From Clostridiales bacterium Firm_09 (GTDB lineage: Bacteria > Bacillota > Clostridia > Christensenellales > DTU072): 40,645 nt of DNA. The stretch covers positions 1 to 40,645 of the forward strand of contig LVAO01000008.1 in assembly GCA_001604065.1 (NCBI GenBank), read 5' to 3'. Positions 24,201 to 32,789 of this stretch are shown here, in pieces. The position numbers were made by a program, and so were the translations under genes. How positions within the stretch are numbered: position 1 is the stretch's first letter; each line of letters starts with the position of its first letter. The notes beneath the pieces were generated by a model. The model had not been told where the DNA came from, ran no database searches, and saw nothing but the letters and a program-made list of their open reading frames with translations.

Positions 24201-24497
24201 TTATTTATCCGAGGTCTTGAGCGTGGGGAGAATGAATTCGACGTCGCCATGCGGTCTGGGAATGACATGCGCCGAAACCAGCTCTCCTACCTTCGCCGCC
24301 GCCGTTGCGCCGGCGTCCACCGCGGCTTTGACCGCGCCGACATCGCCGCGCACCATTACGGTAACCAGTCCGCCGCCCACATGCACCTTGCCGATCAGGC
24401 TGACATTTGCCGCCTTGACCATTGCATCGGCGGCTTCGATGGAGCCGACAAGACCCTTTGTCTCGATCATACCGAGCGCCAACAATCCTTCTGCCAT
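24201..24497 (-). CDS. eutM: BMC-H hexameric shell protein (EutM/PduA type), downstream copy
   Basis: This 98-residue canonical BMC protein reads [53 protein letters not shown]. The pore-loop region is KVHVGGG. It differs from the adjacent upstream copy at about a dozen positions, and the last 18 residues are identical. It has its own AAGGAG site and a stem-loop just upstream. Confidence 0.95.
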   Translation of the reverse strand: MAEGLLALGMIETKGLVGSIEAADAMVKAANVSLIGKVHVGGGLVTVMVRGDVGAVKAAVDAGATAAAKVGELVSAHVIPRPHGDVEFILPTLKTSDK

Positions 24498-24529
24498 ACT
24501 ATTGTCTCCTTATATAAATGTATTTTCTC

Positions 24530-24559
24530 GGGCTGCGCCGCAGCAAATGCGGCAGGCCC
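24530..24559 (-). promoter_or_regulatory. Intergenic stem-loop between the two BMC-H genes
   Basis: GCCGCA/TGCGGC pairs around a five-base loop and is extended by GGGC/GCCC. It is not followed by a T tract, so a processing or stabilising hairpin is more likely than a terminator. This is the only long spacer (108 bases) between neighbouring genes in the front half of the operon. Confidence 0.5.
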
Positions 24560-24605
24560 TTCGTTTCCTGTACAACGTTGAAATGACCGGCCGAATAAAA
24601 AATGC

Positions 24606-24893
24606 TTATTTATCCGAGGTCTTCAGCGTGGGCAAAATGAATTCCACATCGCCGTGCGGTCTGGGGATGACATGTACGGAAATGAGCTCTCCCACTTTTG
24701 CAGCCGCCGCCGCGCCCGCATCCGTCGCCGCCTTGACCGCGCCGACATCCCCGCGCACCATGACGGTGACCAGGCCCCCGCCCACATGCACTTTGCCAAT
24801 CAGATTGACGTTTGCGGCCTTCACCATGGCGTCTGCGGCTTCGATAGCGGCGACAAGACCCTTCGTTTCGACCATTCCCAATGCTTGCAACAT
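24606..24893 (-). CDS. eutM: BMC-H hexameric shell protein (EutM/PduA type), upstream copy
   Basis: This 95-residue BMC protein, starting [40 protein letters not shown], is nearly identical to the next gene. GGAGG precedes the ATG. Two near-identical major shell genes in tandem suggest high dosage or mixed hexamers. The last codons and stop (GCTTATTTATCCGAGGTCTT on the plus strand) are the same in both copies, pointing to recent duplication or gene conversion. Confidence 0.95.
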   Translation of the reverse strand: MLQALGMVETKGLVAAIEAADAMVKAANVNLIGKVHVGGGLVTVMVRGDVGAVKAATDAGAAAAAKVGELISVHVIPRPHGDVEFILPTLKTSDK

Positions 24894-24925
24894 AATGTTT
24901 TACCTCCGGAAAAATTTTGTGATAT

Positions 24926-26548
24926 TTATCTCTTTGCGTCGGAATTGTATCCCAGGCGCGCGATGACCGCTTTTGTGATTGCTTCGATTTCTTCCGCCGA
25001 AACGGCATCGGCCGTTCTGTTCTCCTGCCCGGCCCTGACTCCATAACGCGACAAATCCTGTTTTACACCGTATCTGGACAAGTCCGGTTTGACGTATTTT
25101 GCGGGCTGCGATGCGGCGACTGCCGGACCGTACGCTTGTCTGTAAAAAACAGCGGTTTCTGCGGATTTTCTGTTTTGTCCCGCCTCTGCGCGCACATCGT
25201 CCAACTCCCTGTATCCATAGGCAACCCTGCGGATATTGATAAGATTGAGGGGCGTGATATTGTCCGATGTGGCGCTGCCGCCCACTGCTCCGCAGCCGAG
25301 CGTCAATGCCGGGGCAAGCCTTGTCGTAACGCCGACGCCTCCCAATGCGCCCGGGGTATTGACCAACAGGCGGGAAACCGGCTTTTTGAGAGCAAATTCA
25401 CGGATAATCCGTTCATCCTTGGAATGAATAACCATGGTATGTCCAACGCCTTCATTATGAAGCAGGGCGATGCAGCGCTCGCAGGCGCTTTGCCAGTCTT
25501 CCTCCACATAAAAGGCGAGAATGGGACAGAGCTTCTCTCTTGAGTACGGATTCGTTTTGGATACCGTCGTTTGTCTCGAAATAAGTACGCGCGCGCCAGC
25601 GGGTACCTCAATCCCCGCAACAGAAGCAAGCGTCTGCGCGTCCTTGCCGACAATTTTCGGGTTCATCGTGCCGTTTTCGCGCAAAATGAATGCGGACAGT
25701 TTGACGGACTGCTCCGGTGTCAAAAAATATCCGCCCTGTTTTTCGGCTTCGGCAATCACCTCGCGCTCAATGCATTTTTCTGTCACAATAGACTGTTCCG
25801 ACGCGCAAATCGTTCCGTTATCAAAGGTCTTGCTGTCAAATATGCGCTTGACGGCAAGCGCAATGTCCGCACTTCTTTCTATATATGCCGGACCGTTTCC
25901 GGGACCGACGCCGATTGCCGGATTGCCGGAGCTGTAAGCCGCCCTGACCATCGCTTCGCCCCCTGTAGCGAGAATGATGCCCACATCGGGAGATTTCAGA
26001 AGCGTGTCGGTTGCCTCCGACGTCGTCAGCCCGATGCATCCGATTGCTCCCTCCGGCGCACCGGCGCGCGTTGCGGCTTCCGTCACAATTCTGACGGTTT
26101 CGACAATGCATTTTTTGGCATTGGGGTGCGGACTGAAAATAATCGCATTGCCCGCTTTGAGCGAAATAAGCGCCTTGTACATGACGGTTGAGGTCGGATT
26201 TGTGGAAGGGATAAGCGCCGCGACAATGCCCATGGGAACACCGATTTCTATAATGCCGCGCGCCTTGTCTTCCGCAAGGATGCCGCGGGTGCGCATAGTT
26301 CTGATATAGTCCCAGGTAATGGCGCTGCCCAGAAGATTCTTAAGCGTTTTATCTGCCGCATTGCCGAATCCGGTCTCTTCGCAGGCGGCTTTTGCAAGCG
26401 CCTCCGCATTTTTCTGACAAGCCGAAGCGACGGCAAACGCTATCGCATCCAGCTGCTCCTGCGTCATTGCCGCAAGAACTTCCGCCGCGGCCTTCGCTTT
26501 GGCAATGAGGTCTCTGGTCTCCTGTATCGATTGAAGGTCTTTATCCAT
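24926..26548 (-). CDS. eutE: CoA-acylating acetaldehyde dehydrogenase EutE/PduP
   Basis: This 540-residue enzyme oxidises acetaldehyde to acetyl-CoA with NAD+. The catalytic Cys248 is in NGTICASEQ; the cofactor region includes IPSTNPTSTVMYKALI and the glycine-rich stretch GVGPGNGPAYIE. Residues 1-450 are the normal catalytic body. A C-terminal extension follows: a linker (455-486), a nine-residue tandem repeat KPDLSRYGV/KQDLSRYGV at 487-504, and an amphipathic helix AEEIEAITKAVIARLG (518-533), the likely encapsulation peptide. It is longer than typical EutE (about 465-490) and its peptide is at the C-terminus. Start ATG 26548. Confidence 0.93.
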   Translation of the reverse strand: MDKDLQSIQETRDLIAKAKAAAEVLAAMTQEQLDAIAFAVASACQKNAEALAKAACEETGFGNAADKTLKNLLGSAITWDYIRTMRTRGILAEDKARGIIEIGVPMGIVAALIPSTNPTSTVMYKALISLKAGNAIIFSPHPNAKKCIVETVRIVTEAATRAGAPEGAIGCIGLTTSEATDTLLKSPDVGIILATGGEAMVRAAYSSGNPAIGVGPGNGPAYIERSADIALAVKRIFDSKTFDNGTICASEQSIVTEKCIEREVIAEAEKQGGYFLTPEQSVKLSAFILRENGTMNPKIVGKDAQTLASVAGIEVPAGARVLISRQTTVSKTNPYSREKLCPILAFYVEEDWQSACERCIALLHNEGVGHTMVIHSKDERIIREFALKKPVSRLLVNTPGALGGVGVTTRLAPALTLGCGAVGGSATSDNITPLNLINIRRVAYGYRELDDVRAEAGQNRKSAETAVFYRQAYGPAVAASQPAKYVKPDLSRYGVKQDLSRYGVRAGQENRTADAVSAEEIEAITKAVIARLGYNSDAKR

Positions 26549-26560
26549 AGAAATACCTCG

Positions 26561-27214
26561 CTAATATGAAAGCGGATTGCCCGCCGTATCCTGGACGCTT
26601 TTTGCAAACGCCTCGCATGCCGCCTTGCACGCCGCCTGTTCCCCTGTCAACAGCCCCCCCGCGAAGTTGGTCTCCGAAGGCGGCCCGTAAAACACTTTCA
26701 TTTCTACTTCGGCCGCCTTGAGTGCGGCATCCAGACCCACAACGGCCTCCAACGGCGGGGCAATGAGATACGCCATTGCCGTACCCTCCCGGACTCCCGC
26801 AATTTGAGAAAGGTACCGTCCGGCGGATGAGATGCAATGCGCAAAATAGATCACTTTGTCATCGTCCGAAGCACTGTAAAAACTTGCGACATGCTCGATA
26901 TAATCCACCGCGGCATCCAGACCGCTGCGCACCTCTTCGGGATCAAAACCCGCAAGAATGCCGACAAACTCTCCCGCATACTTGGTGCTGGCATTGGATG
27001 CCCCAGCATACATGCTTCTCGCATAGGCGACAAGGACGTTCGCTTTTTTGGTTGCCTCATCCAGTGCGGCATAAGAAACGTCGTCGCTGTCCGAGGTCAG
27101 GATGCCCAAGCTCCTGTACTCCTTTTCAAGCTTGAGCGCCCTGAGAAGCATGGGATCGGCATTGGGTATCATCCTGACGCACAGCACATGTGCGCCGATT
27201 CGGTCTCCCTTCAT
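26561..27214 (-). CDS. eutL: EutL-type tandem-domain shell protein
   Basis: This 217-residue BMC-T protein matches EutL in length and sequence: MKGDRIGAHVLCVRMIPNADP at the start, ARSMYAGASNASTKYAGEFVGILAGFDPEEVRSGLDA, HCISSAGRYL and YGPPSETNFAGGLLTGEQAACKAACEAF. EutL trimers have a gated pore thought to pass larger cofactors such as cobalamin. Its ATG overlaps the eutC stop by four bases. Confidence 0.95.
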   Translation of the reverse strand: MKGDRIGAHVLCVRMIPNADPMLLRALKLEKEYRSLGILTSDSDDVSYAALDEATKKANVLVAYARSMYAGASNASTKYAGEFVGILAGFDPEEVRSGLDAAVDYIEHVASFYSASDDDKVIYFAHCISSAGRYLSQIAGVREGTAMAYLIAPPLEAVVGLDAALKAAEVEMKVFYGPPSETNFAGGLLTGEQAACKAACEAFAKSVQDTAGNPLSY

Positions 27215-28200
27215 TTGCCAAACTCCCTTCGAAGGTCAACGCCGCTCGCTCCGGATTTGTAAATAGTTTCTATGATATCGCAGATATAGGCTCCCGCTTC
27301 CACCGCAGCGGTACCCCCTTTATGAATGTTGGATACAACCGTTCTTCTGGCTTCCGGCATGCCCACGGTAGGCTTGTAAGCAATGTAGGCGCTCATGCTT
27401 TCTGCCGTCGCAAGCCCCGGCCGTTCCCCAAGAAGCACGCAAACGACGGCCGCTCCCGTCGCTTCGCCTATCCTATCCATCGCACCGACCCGGCCGTATT
27501 TAAGAAAGAACGGGGCGGCAAGCTTGAGCCCTTTGCCTGTAAGACCTTCGGTCAGCACAGGAAGAATGTTGGAAAGATTCCGGTTGATCGCAGTGGAGGA
27601 CAATCCGTCGCTCGCATAGATCAAAACATCCTTATTCTTTCCCGCCGCGGCGGCAAGCTTTTCAAGCTCGCTTTTTTCGATTTGTCTTCCCAGGTCGGGA
27701 CGGGTCAGAAATTCGTTTTTATCTTTGCAAAGCGTCTTATATTCGGGCAAATTGAGGCTCCGGATCAGCGCGGGATCCGGATCCGTAAAGACGGCATCTC
27801 TTGCCGCGGCATGGTCTGCCCGCAGCTTAAGAAGCGTTTTGGTCCTGAGCCTCGGACCCGCTTTGCCTACTCCGATGCGTGCGGAGGTATACGTCTTCAT
27901 TCGGATGAGCGCACCCATGTCTTCTGGGTTGTCAATAAGGATGCCGTTGTCCGCCGCAAGCTCCTCCTGTGTCTTCACACTCTTTTTGGGCGCGGGCAGC
28001 GTTTCGGGCGGGGGCACAGGCTTGTCTTTTCTCACATCAACCAGTCTGCCCGATGGCTCGCTCGGAGCGGCGGACGGGGGCGCCGGCATCATGGAAGCTG
28101 CGGACGCGGAAACCGGAGCGGCTGTCCGCGGCGGCGCTTTCTTTTCCATAATCTCTTTGATGACCGCCTCGATGACGGTCTGAATCTCTCTCTCGTTCAT
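27211..28200 (-). CDS. eutC: Ethanolamine ammonia-lyase small subunit EutC
   Basis: This 329-residue subunit helps bind adenosylcobalamin. The N-terminus MNEREIQTVIEAVIKEIMEK is an amphipathic encapsulation-type helix, followed by a ~65-residue Ala/Pro/Ser-rich linker. The EutC body begins at about residue 95 with IDNPEDMGALIRMKTYTSARIGVGKAGPRLRT, continues with SDGLSSTAINRN and ends with GVDLRREFGK. ATG 28200, five bases after eutB, is preferred over 28293 because the longer frame would run into eutB. No strong ribosome site, so it probably depends on coupling to eutB. Confidence 0.94.
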   Translation of the reverse strand: MNEREIQTVIEAVIKEIMEKKAPPRTAAPVSASAASMMPAPPSAAPSEPSGRLVDVRKDKPVPPPETLPAPKKSVKTQEELAADNGILIDNPEDMGALIRMKTYTSARIGVGKAGPRLRTKTLLKLRADHAAARDAVFTDPDPALIRSLNLPEYKTLCKDKNEFLTRPDLGRQIEKSELEKLAAAAGKNKDVLIYASDGLSSTAINRNLSNILPVLTEGLTGKGLKLAAPFFLKYGRVGAMDRIGEATGAAVVCVLLGERPGLATAESMSAYIAYKPTVGMPEARRTVVSNIHKGGTAAVEAGAYICDIIETIYKSGASGVDLRREFGK

Positions 28201-28205
28201 AGGTT

Positions 28206-29579
28206 TTATCTTTTCTTTTTTGTGAATATCGTCGGATCGCCTGCGCGCGCGGTCAATCGGCCGTTTTCCATGATGCCCCATCTCTCCAGCCACTTCTCGA
28301 ATTCGTGGATCGGACGTTTGTTGAGAAGTTCGCGCACGGCAGAAACATCATGGAAGGCATTGGACTGATAATTGAGCATGATATCGTCTGTCCCGGGCAC
28401 GCCCAGAATATAATTGACACCCGCCATGCCTAAAAGCATCGTCAGGCACTCCAGATCGTTCTGATCCGCCTGCATATGATTGGTATAGCAGCAGTCGCAG
28501 CCCATCGGCACACCGGAGAGCTTTGCCATGAAGTGATCCTCAAGCCCCGCACGGATCACCTGCTTGCTGTCGTAAAGGTATTCCGGGCCGATGAATCCCA
28601 CGACCGTATTGACCATGAAGGGCTGGAAGTACCGCGCATAGGCATAGCACCGCGCCTCCATCGTCAGCTCATCGGCACCGTAATGGGAGTCGGAAGAAAG
28701 TTCGCTTCCTTCGCCTGTTTCGAAATACAGCACATTGGGTCCCGCCGAGGTGCCTTTCTTTTTGAGAAGCTCGCGAGCCTCCAGAATGGTATCGGTGGTG
28801 AAGCCGAAAGCTTCGTTCCCCTTCTGGCTGCCCGCAATCGACTGAAAAATCATATCCGCCGGCGCGCCCTTCTTGACCGCCTCAATCTGTGTCGTGATAT
28901 GCCCCAAAACACAGATCTGCGTGGGGATTTCGTATTCGTTTTTGATTTCGTCAAACCGCTTCAGAACTTCGGACAGGCTGGAAACGGTATCGTTTACCGG
29001 ATTGAGACCAATCAGCGCATCGCCGCAGCCATAGGATAATCCCTCAAACAGCGAAGCGGTGATGCCTTCTACGTTGTCCACCGTGTGGTTGGGTTGAAGT
29101 CTTGTCGCAAGTGTGCCGCGGAGACCGATGGTTGTATTGCATCGGGCCGGAACCATCATCTTGTTGGAAGCATACACCAGATCGAGATTGGTCATCAGTT
29201 TGGTGACACCCGCGACGATTTCTGCCGTCAGCGCTCTGGAAATGCTGCGCAGGTCATTTTCGGTCGTTTTATAGTCCAATATCCATTCTCTGAGATCGGA
29301 TACCGTCCAGTTTTTTATTTTATTGTATGTGTATTCATGGATGCCGTCCTGATTGATGCGGGTGACATCATCAATCTCGTACGGGACAACCGGATTCTCG
29401 CGCAGAACAGATAATGTCATACCGGCAAGCACTTCTTTTGCCGCCACACGCTCGATGTCCGAGGCTGCGGCGATTCCTGCAAGCTTGTCGCCTGATTTTT
29501 CTTCATTCGCCTTGGCAAGGACCTCCTTGACCGAGGAAAACGAGAAAGTTTGTCCGGATAAGATCGTCTTATAGGCCAT
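28206..29579 (-). CDS. eutB: Ethanolamine ammonia-lyase large subunit EutB
   Basis: This 457-residue catalytic TIM-barrel subunit, in complex with EutC and adenosylcobalamin, cleaves ethanolamine to acetaldehyde and ammonia. Length is normal. Clear family stretches include RCNTTIGLRGTLATRLQPNHTVDN, GLSYGCGDALIGLNPVND, YFETGEGSELSSDSHYGADELTMEARCYAYAR and PMGCDCCYTNHMQADQNDLE. No break or missing segment is seen. It starts 31 bases after eutA. Confidence 0.97.
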   Translation of the reverse strand: MAYKTILSGQTFSFSSVKEVLAKANEEKSGDKLAGIAAASDIERVAAKEVLAGMTLSVLRENPVVPYEIDDVTRINQDGIHEYTYNKIKNWTVSDLREWILDYKTTENDLRSISRALTAEIVAGVTKLMTNLDLVYASNKMMVPARCNTTIGLRGTLATRLQPNHTVDNVEGITASLFEGLSYGCGDALIGLNPVNDTVSSLSEVLKRFDEIKNEYEIPTQICVLGHITTQIEAVKKGAPADMIFQSIAGSQKGNEAFGFTTDTILEARELLKKKGTSAGPNVLYFETGEGSELSSDSHYGADELTMEARCYAYARYFQPFMVNTVVGFIGPEYLYDSKQVIRAGLEDHFMAKLSGVPMGCDCCYTNHMQADQNDLECLTMLLGMAGVNYILGVPGTDDIMLNYQSNAFHDVSAVRELLNKRPIHEFEKWLERWGIMENGRLTARAGDPTIFTKKKR

Positions 29580-29610
29580 ATCTTTTATCGAGTTCTTCTC
29601 CTTTTTTCAG

Positions 29611-31035
29611 TTATCCGAAAATCAATGATTTGACGACAACCGGCACCGCCAGTCCATCCATCAACGGTTTGCCCAGATCGACATAGTCGCCCTGATCAAG
29701 CCGCACCGAATCGATGGAAACAACCTCACGCCTGCGCGCAAGAGCATTGTACACCGCCTGACCCAAGGCTTTTGCAATATCACGTTCTACCGCCAGCAGG
29801 ACCGGCACACCCTCCGGAAGCGCCCGGTCCGCCGCTTCCGCAACCGCTTTTGCCAGCCGCTTAACCTTATCGTAGTCCGGATTCTCTTCGCCGGAAAAAG
29901 CAAGAAGGAGATTGTCCCGGTCGGTTTCTTTGAGAAACCAGGCAATTTTTTCCCTGAGTCCCGCTGCGTCTCCGTTTGCCAGAAGTTCCTGTTCCGCATA
30001 AGACAACCTGAGTGCGGCAACGTTTTTTTGCGGGAACAAAGGACTGCTGTAGAAGATGGTGCTGCCGGACAGCATCGTTGTGTAGCTTCCTGCGCCCACA
30101 ACGGTTGCGCGTATCGTTTCGGAACCCCGCTGCACGCTGTAATCCGAAAAGAATCTGCGCTCACGTATCGCCCTGCCCAATAGCACTCCGATATCCCCGT
30201 ATGCAAAATCGTCTTCTGTCCCGCGGTAGATGCAATCGGCAACGCCGCCCGAAAAAAATACCGCATCCGGTTTTGCAACCGCTTCGTAGCGAGAACTTCC
30301 CGAGGTTGCGACCGCGCGCAGAAGTTCGCTGTCCCGGCCGGCGATGCTATCTTCGAGAAGTTCGGCCATTTTGCTGCAAATAGCTTTTAGGGTTCCCATA
30401 TCTGCTTTTTGCGTTTCCTCAATCGGCAATTTTAAGTAATTCGCAATGATACGGGCACTGGGACTCACATAGATCACGTTTTTATCTGCATCTATCCGTA
30501 TCTGACGTCCCCCGATATCCAGACAGCCTGTCTCTATGGTTTCGCCTGCAGAAAAAAGAACTATGTTGGTTGTTCCGCCGCCGATATCCAGATTGGCCGC
30601 CGTGCAGACATTGTCGACGGAATACTGCCATGCGCCGCTGCCTTTGCCGGCGATGACCGCTTCCAAATCGGGACCGGCGGTGGAGACAACAAATTCTCCG
30701 GCAAAGCCTGCAAGTTCCTCGAGCACCGCCGCAGCGTTTTCTTTGCGTGCGGATTCTCCCGTAATGATGACGGCGCCGGTGGCCGTGTCCTTGGGAGAAT
30801 AGCCCGCATCGGCAAAATCCGCGGCTACCAGTTTTTTGATTTCTGATGCGTCCAGCAATGTGCGGCTCTTCATCGGCGTAAGATGAATGGGACCTTTGTA
30901 GACCGTTTTTTTGTCAACGATAGCAATCCGCGGAACCGCGAAGTACCCGGCGGTGTTCTGGAGCGTCAGCAGGCTGAAGACCGTTTGGGTCGTCGAGGTG
31001 CCGATATCGATGCCGACACTGAGGATTTCATTCAT
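29611..31035 (-). CDS. eutA: EutA, reactivating factor for ethanolamine ammonia-lyase
   Basis: This 474-residue actin/Hsp70-like ATPase swaps damaged cobalamin out of EutBC. Phosphate loops are visible as VGIDIGTSTTQTVFS at 7-21 and LDIGGGTTNIVLFSAGE in the middle. Its ATG follows the stop codon of the amidohydrolase gene with zero bases between (TGA-ATG), and GGAAGG lies twelve bases upstream inside that gene, so the two are translationally coupled. Confidence 0.95.
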   Translation of the reverse strand: MNEILSVGIDIGTSTTQTVFSLLTLQNTAGYFAVPRIAIVDKKTVYKGPIHLTPMKSRTLLDASEIKKLVAADFADAGYSPKDTATGAVIITGESARKENAAAVLEELAGFAGEFVVSTAGPDLEAVIAGKGSGAWQYSVDNVCTAANLDIGGGTTNIVLFSAGETIETGCLDIGGRQIRIDADKNVIYVSPSARIIANYLKLPIEETQKADMGTLKAICSKMAELLEDSIAGRDSELLRAVATSGSSRYEAVAKPDAVFFSGGVADCIYRGTEDDFAYGDIGVLLGRAIRERRFFSDYSVQRGSETIRATVVGAGSYTTMLSGSTIFYSSPLFPQKNVAALRLSYAEQELLANGDAAGLREKIAWFLKETDRDNLLLAFSGEENPDYDKVKRLAKAVAEAADRALPEGVPVLLAVERDIAKALGQAVYNALARRREVVSIDSVRLDQGDYVDLGKPLMDGLAVPVVVKSLIFG

Positions 31036-32610
31036 TCAGTTATATGCCTTCCGGCAGAGCGCATTAAAAAGAGAACGGAAGATAAGGGACAGCGGGCTCT
31101 CGGATGCTCCCTTGAACTCTTTGCCGGCAAGGAAGACTTTTTCTATCCGTATCTCCTTGATTCCGGTCCTCGGAACTTCAAGAATATCCTTGCTGAGCAC
31201 CACAAAATCGGCTATTTTGCCGGGAGAAAGCGTGCCGCGCCGGTCTTCGTCAAAGCTGCTCTTCGCGGCCCATGCGGTATGCATTTTGAGTGCTTCCAGA
31301 GCAGTGATGCTTTCTGACGGATTAAAGTGATTGCAACATTGATGGATACTTGCAATTGGGTCGGGCAGGGTGCATGGCGCATCGGAGCCCGCGGTAAGCA
31401 GAATCTTTTTATCAAGCATGCTGCGGAGAGGCAGCATACCCTGCACGCGGTCGCCGAGAATCTTCTCCAGATATTCGCCGGGCTCCTGCTTCCAATCCAA
31501 GAAGGCAGGCTGCAGAGCAATCGTCAATCCCAATGCGGCGGCCCTTGTCTGAAGCGCATCCGGAATCAGGTCGGCATGAATGATGATATGCCTGTGATCC
31601 TTGCGCGGAGTATCCTTAAGCGCGGTCTCGTAGGCAATGATCGCCTGTTTCACCGCGGCATCTCCGATTGCGTGCATGGTAATCTGCAGACCGGCGCGGT
31701 TGGCTTTCACGCAGAAATCGTTGACCTGCTCCTGGGTATAGGCCAGAAAGCCGGAATTCTCTTTGTTGTTGGTGTACGGTTTGGAGAGCGCGGCATCCTC
31801 GGAACCGAAGCAGCCGTCCAGCGCAAGCGAAAAACATCCGCCGATTCTCTTCATTTTTCTCTTTAATACCTTGTCAATGTCCATTGTCTGGAAGAAAATC
31901 CGATAGGCGGGCGGCAATCCGAAACGAATGGCGCGCAGCGTGTCAACGTCTATGTCGTTTTTATAGCCCACACCCTCGACGCTGTGGATAAAGGAAATCC
32001 CCTTTTTCGCAAGGTTGCTTGCCGCAACGGACATACCCTTAAGCAACGATAGCACCGGCACCTTGGCCGTAATGCTATTGACACCTTCATAGAACGCATT
32101 CTGATACATCCAGCCGGTTATTTTATTGAATCCGGGATCCTCCGTCACGACGGGAGGCAAGGTCTTGATCAGCGCGGTGTTTGCCACTGCGGCATGTCCG
32201 TCGTACTTGACAATCATGACGGGGACATCGGTCATTCTGTCCAGGTCCGCACGCTCGGGAAGACGCCCTTCCTCGACCGTATGGGCAGAGCAGCCGTAGG
32301 CGGGTACAAAAGCTGCCTTGGGATTCTTTTGAATATAATTGAGCAGAAGCGCCTTCATTTCGGCAAAATTCTTTACGTCGCGGACATCAACGGTCGAAGA
32401 AAACAATGCGTACGACTCAAAATGCATATGCGTGTCCGCAAACGCGGGTACGACACATTTGCCCGCAAGATCCGTCTTTTTTGCATGGGCGTATTCTTGC
32501 GGCAGCACATCCCCGGCAAAGACGATGCGGCCCTTATCTTCCACAAGCACCGAGAATCTTTTATTCGTATCTTCGCAAGAAATGAATCTTCCGTTGACAA
32601 ACGCTTTCAT
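31036..32610 (-). CDS. Metal-dependent amidohydrolase (YtcJ-like) heading the eut operon
   Basis: This 524-residue enzyme of the amidohydrolase superfamily (Amidohydro_3/YtcJ-like) has no signal peptide, so it is cytosolic. Metal-site motifs are FADTHMHFESY (HxH), QITMHAIGDAA, HRHIIIHADLI and the catalytic Asp in TAGSDAPC. The region where family members usually read KLFxDGSxGSRTAAL here reads SLALDGCFGSEDAAL, so the bridging Lys seems absent and one metal may be bound. It is the first gene after the operon promoter and abuts eutA. Known relatives cleave amides or formamides. An ethanolamine-yielding substrate such as an N-acylethanolamine is an inference from position only. GGAGG precedes ATG 32610. 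Confidence 0.85.
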   Translation of the reverse strand: MKAFVNGRFISCEDTNKRFSVLVEDKGRIVFAGDVLPQEYAHAKKTDLAGKCVVPAFADTHMHFESYALFSSTVDVRDVKNFAEMKALLLNYIQKNPKAAFVPAYGCSAHTVEEGRLPERADLDRMTDVPVMIVKYDGHAAVANTALIKTLPPVVTEDPGFNKITGWMYQNAFYEGVNSITAKVPVLSLLKGMSVAASNLAKKGISFIHSVEGVGYKNDIDVDTLRAIRFGLPPAYRIFFQTMDIDKVLKRKMKRIGGCFSLALDGCFGSEDAALSKPYTNNKENSGFLAYTQEQVNDFCVKANRAGLQITMHAIGDAAVKQAIIAYETALKDTPRKDHRHIIIHADLIPDALQTRAAALGLTIALQPAFLDWKQEPGEYLEKILGDRVQGMLPLRSMLDKKILLTAGSDAPCTLPDPIASIHQCCNHFNPSESITALEALKMHTAWAAKSSFDEDRRGTLSPGKIADFVVLSKDILEVPRTGIKEIRIEKVFLAGKEFKGASESPLSLIFRSLFNALCRKAYN

Positions 32611-32654
32611 ACCAACCTCCTATGAAAATGCGTCCTGCGACTTCGTTATTATTA

Positions 32655-32683
32655 AGTATATCATCGGACAAGCAAAAAGGCAA
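32655..32683 (-). promoter_or_regulatory. Promoter of the ethanolamine microcompartment operon
   Basis: TTGCCT-17-TATACT on the minus strand. Transcription would start near 32648, leaving a leader of only about 38 bases before the amidohydrolase ATG. That is too short for a cobalamin riboswitch or an EutVW-type antiterminator pair. Confidence 0.65.
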
Positions 32684-32789
32684 GACGGAATCTCAATACA
32701 ATGCCCGGAACCTGAATCATGAACAAGCAAATGGATCATTTTATACATAACCATTCCGTTTTGGGACATACTATACCCACAAGACAGCT

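Noticed and set aside
24498-24605. Internal terminator between the BMC-H genes
   Set aside because: The hairpin has no following T tract and the downstream genes clearly belong to the same operon.
27190-28368. Plus-strand ORF of 392 codons
   Set aside because: Antisense to eutC; composition is Arg/Gly/His-rich and unlike a real protein.
32611-32789. Cobalamin riboswitch or EutVW-type double hairpin upstream of the eut operon
   Set aside because: No B12-box-like conserved sequence or paired hairpins with terminator seen; the predicted leader is about 38 bases.
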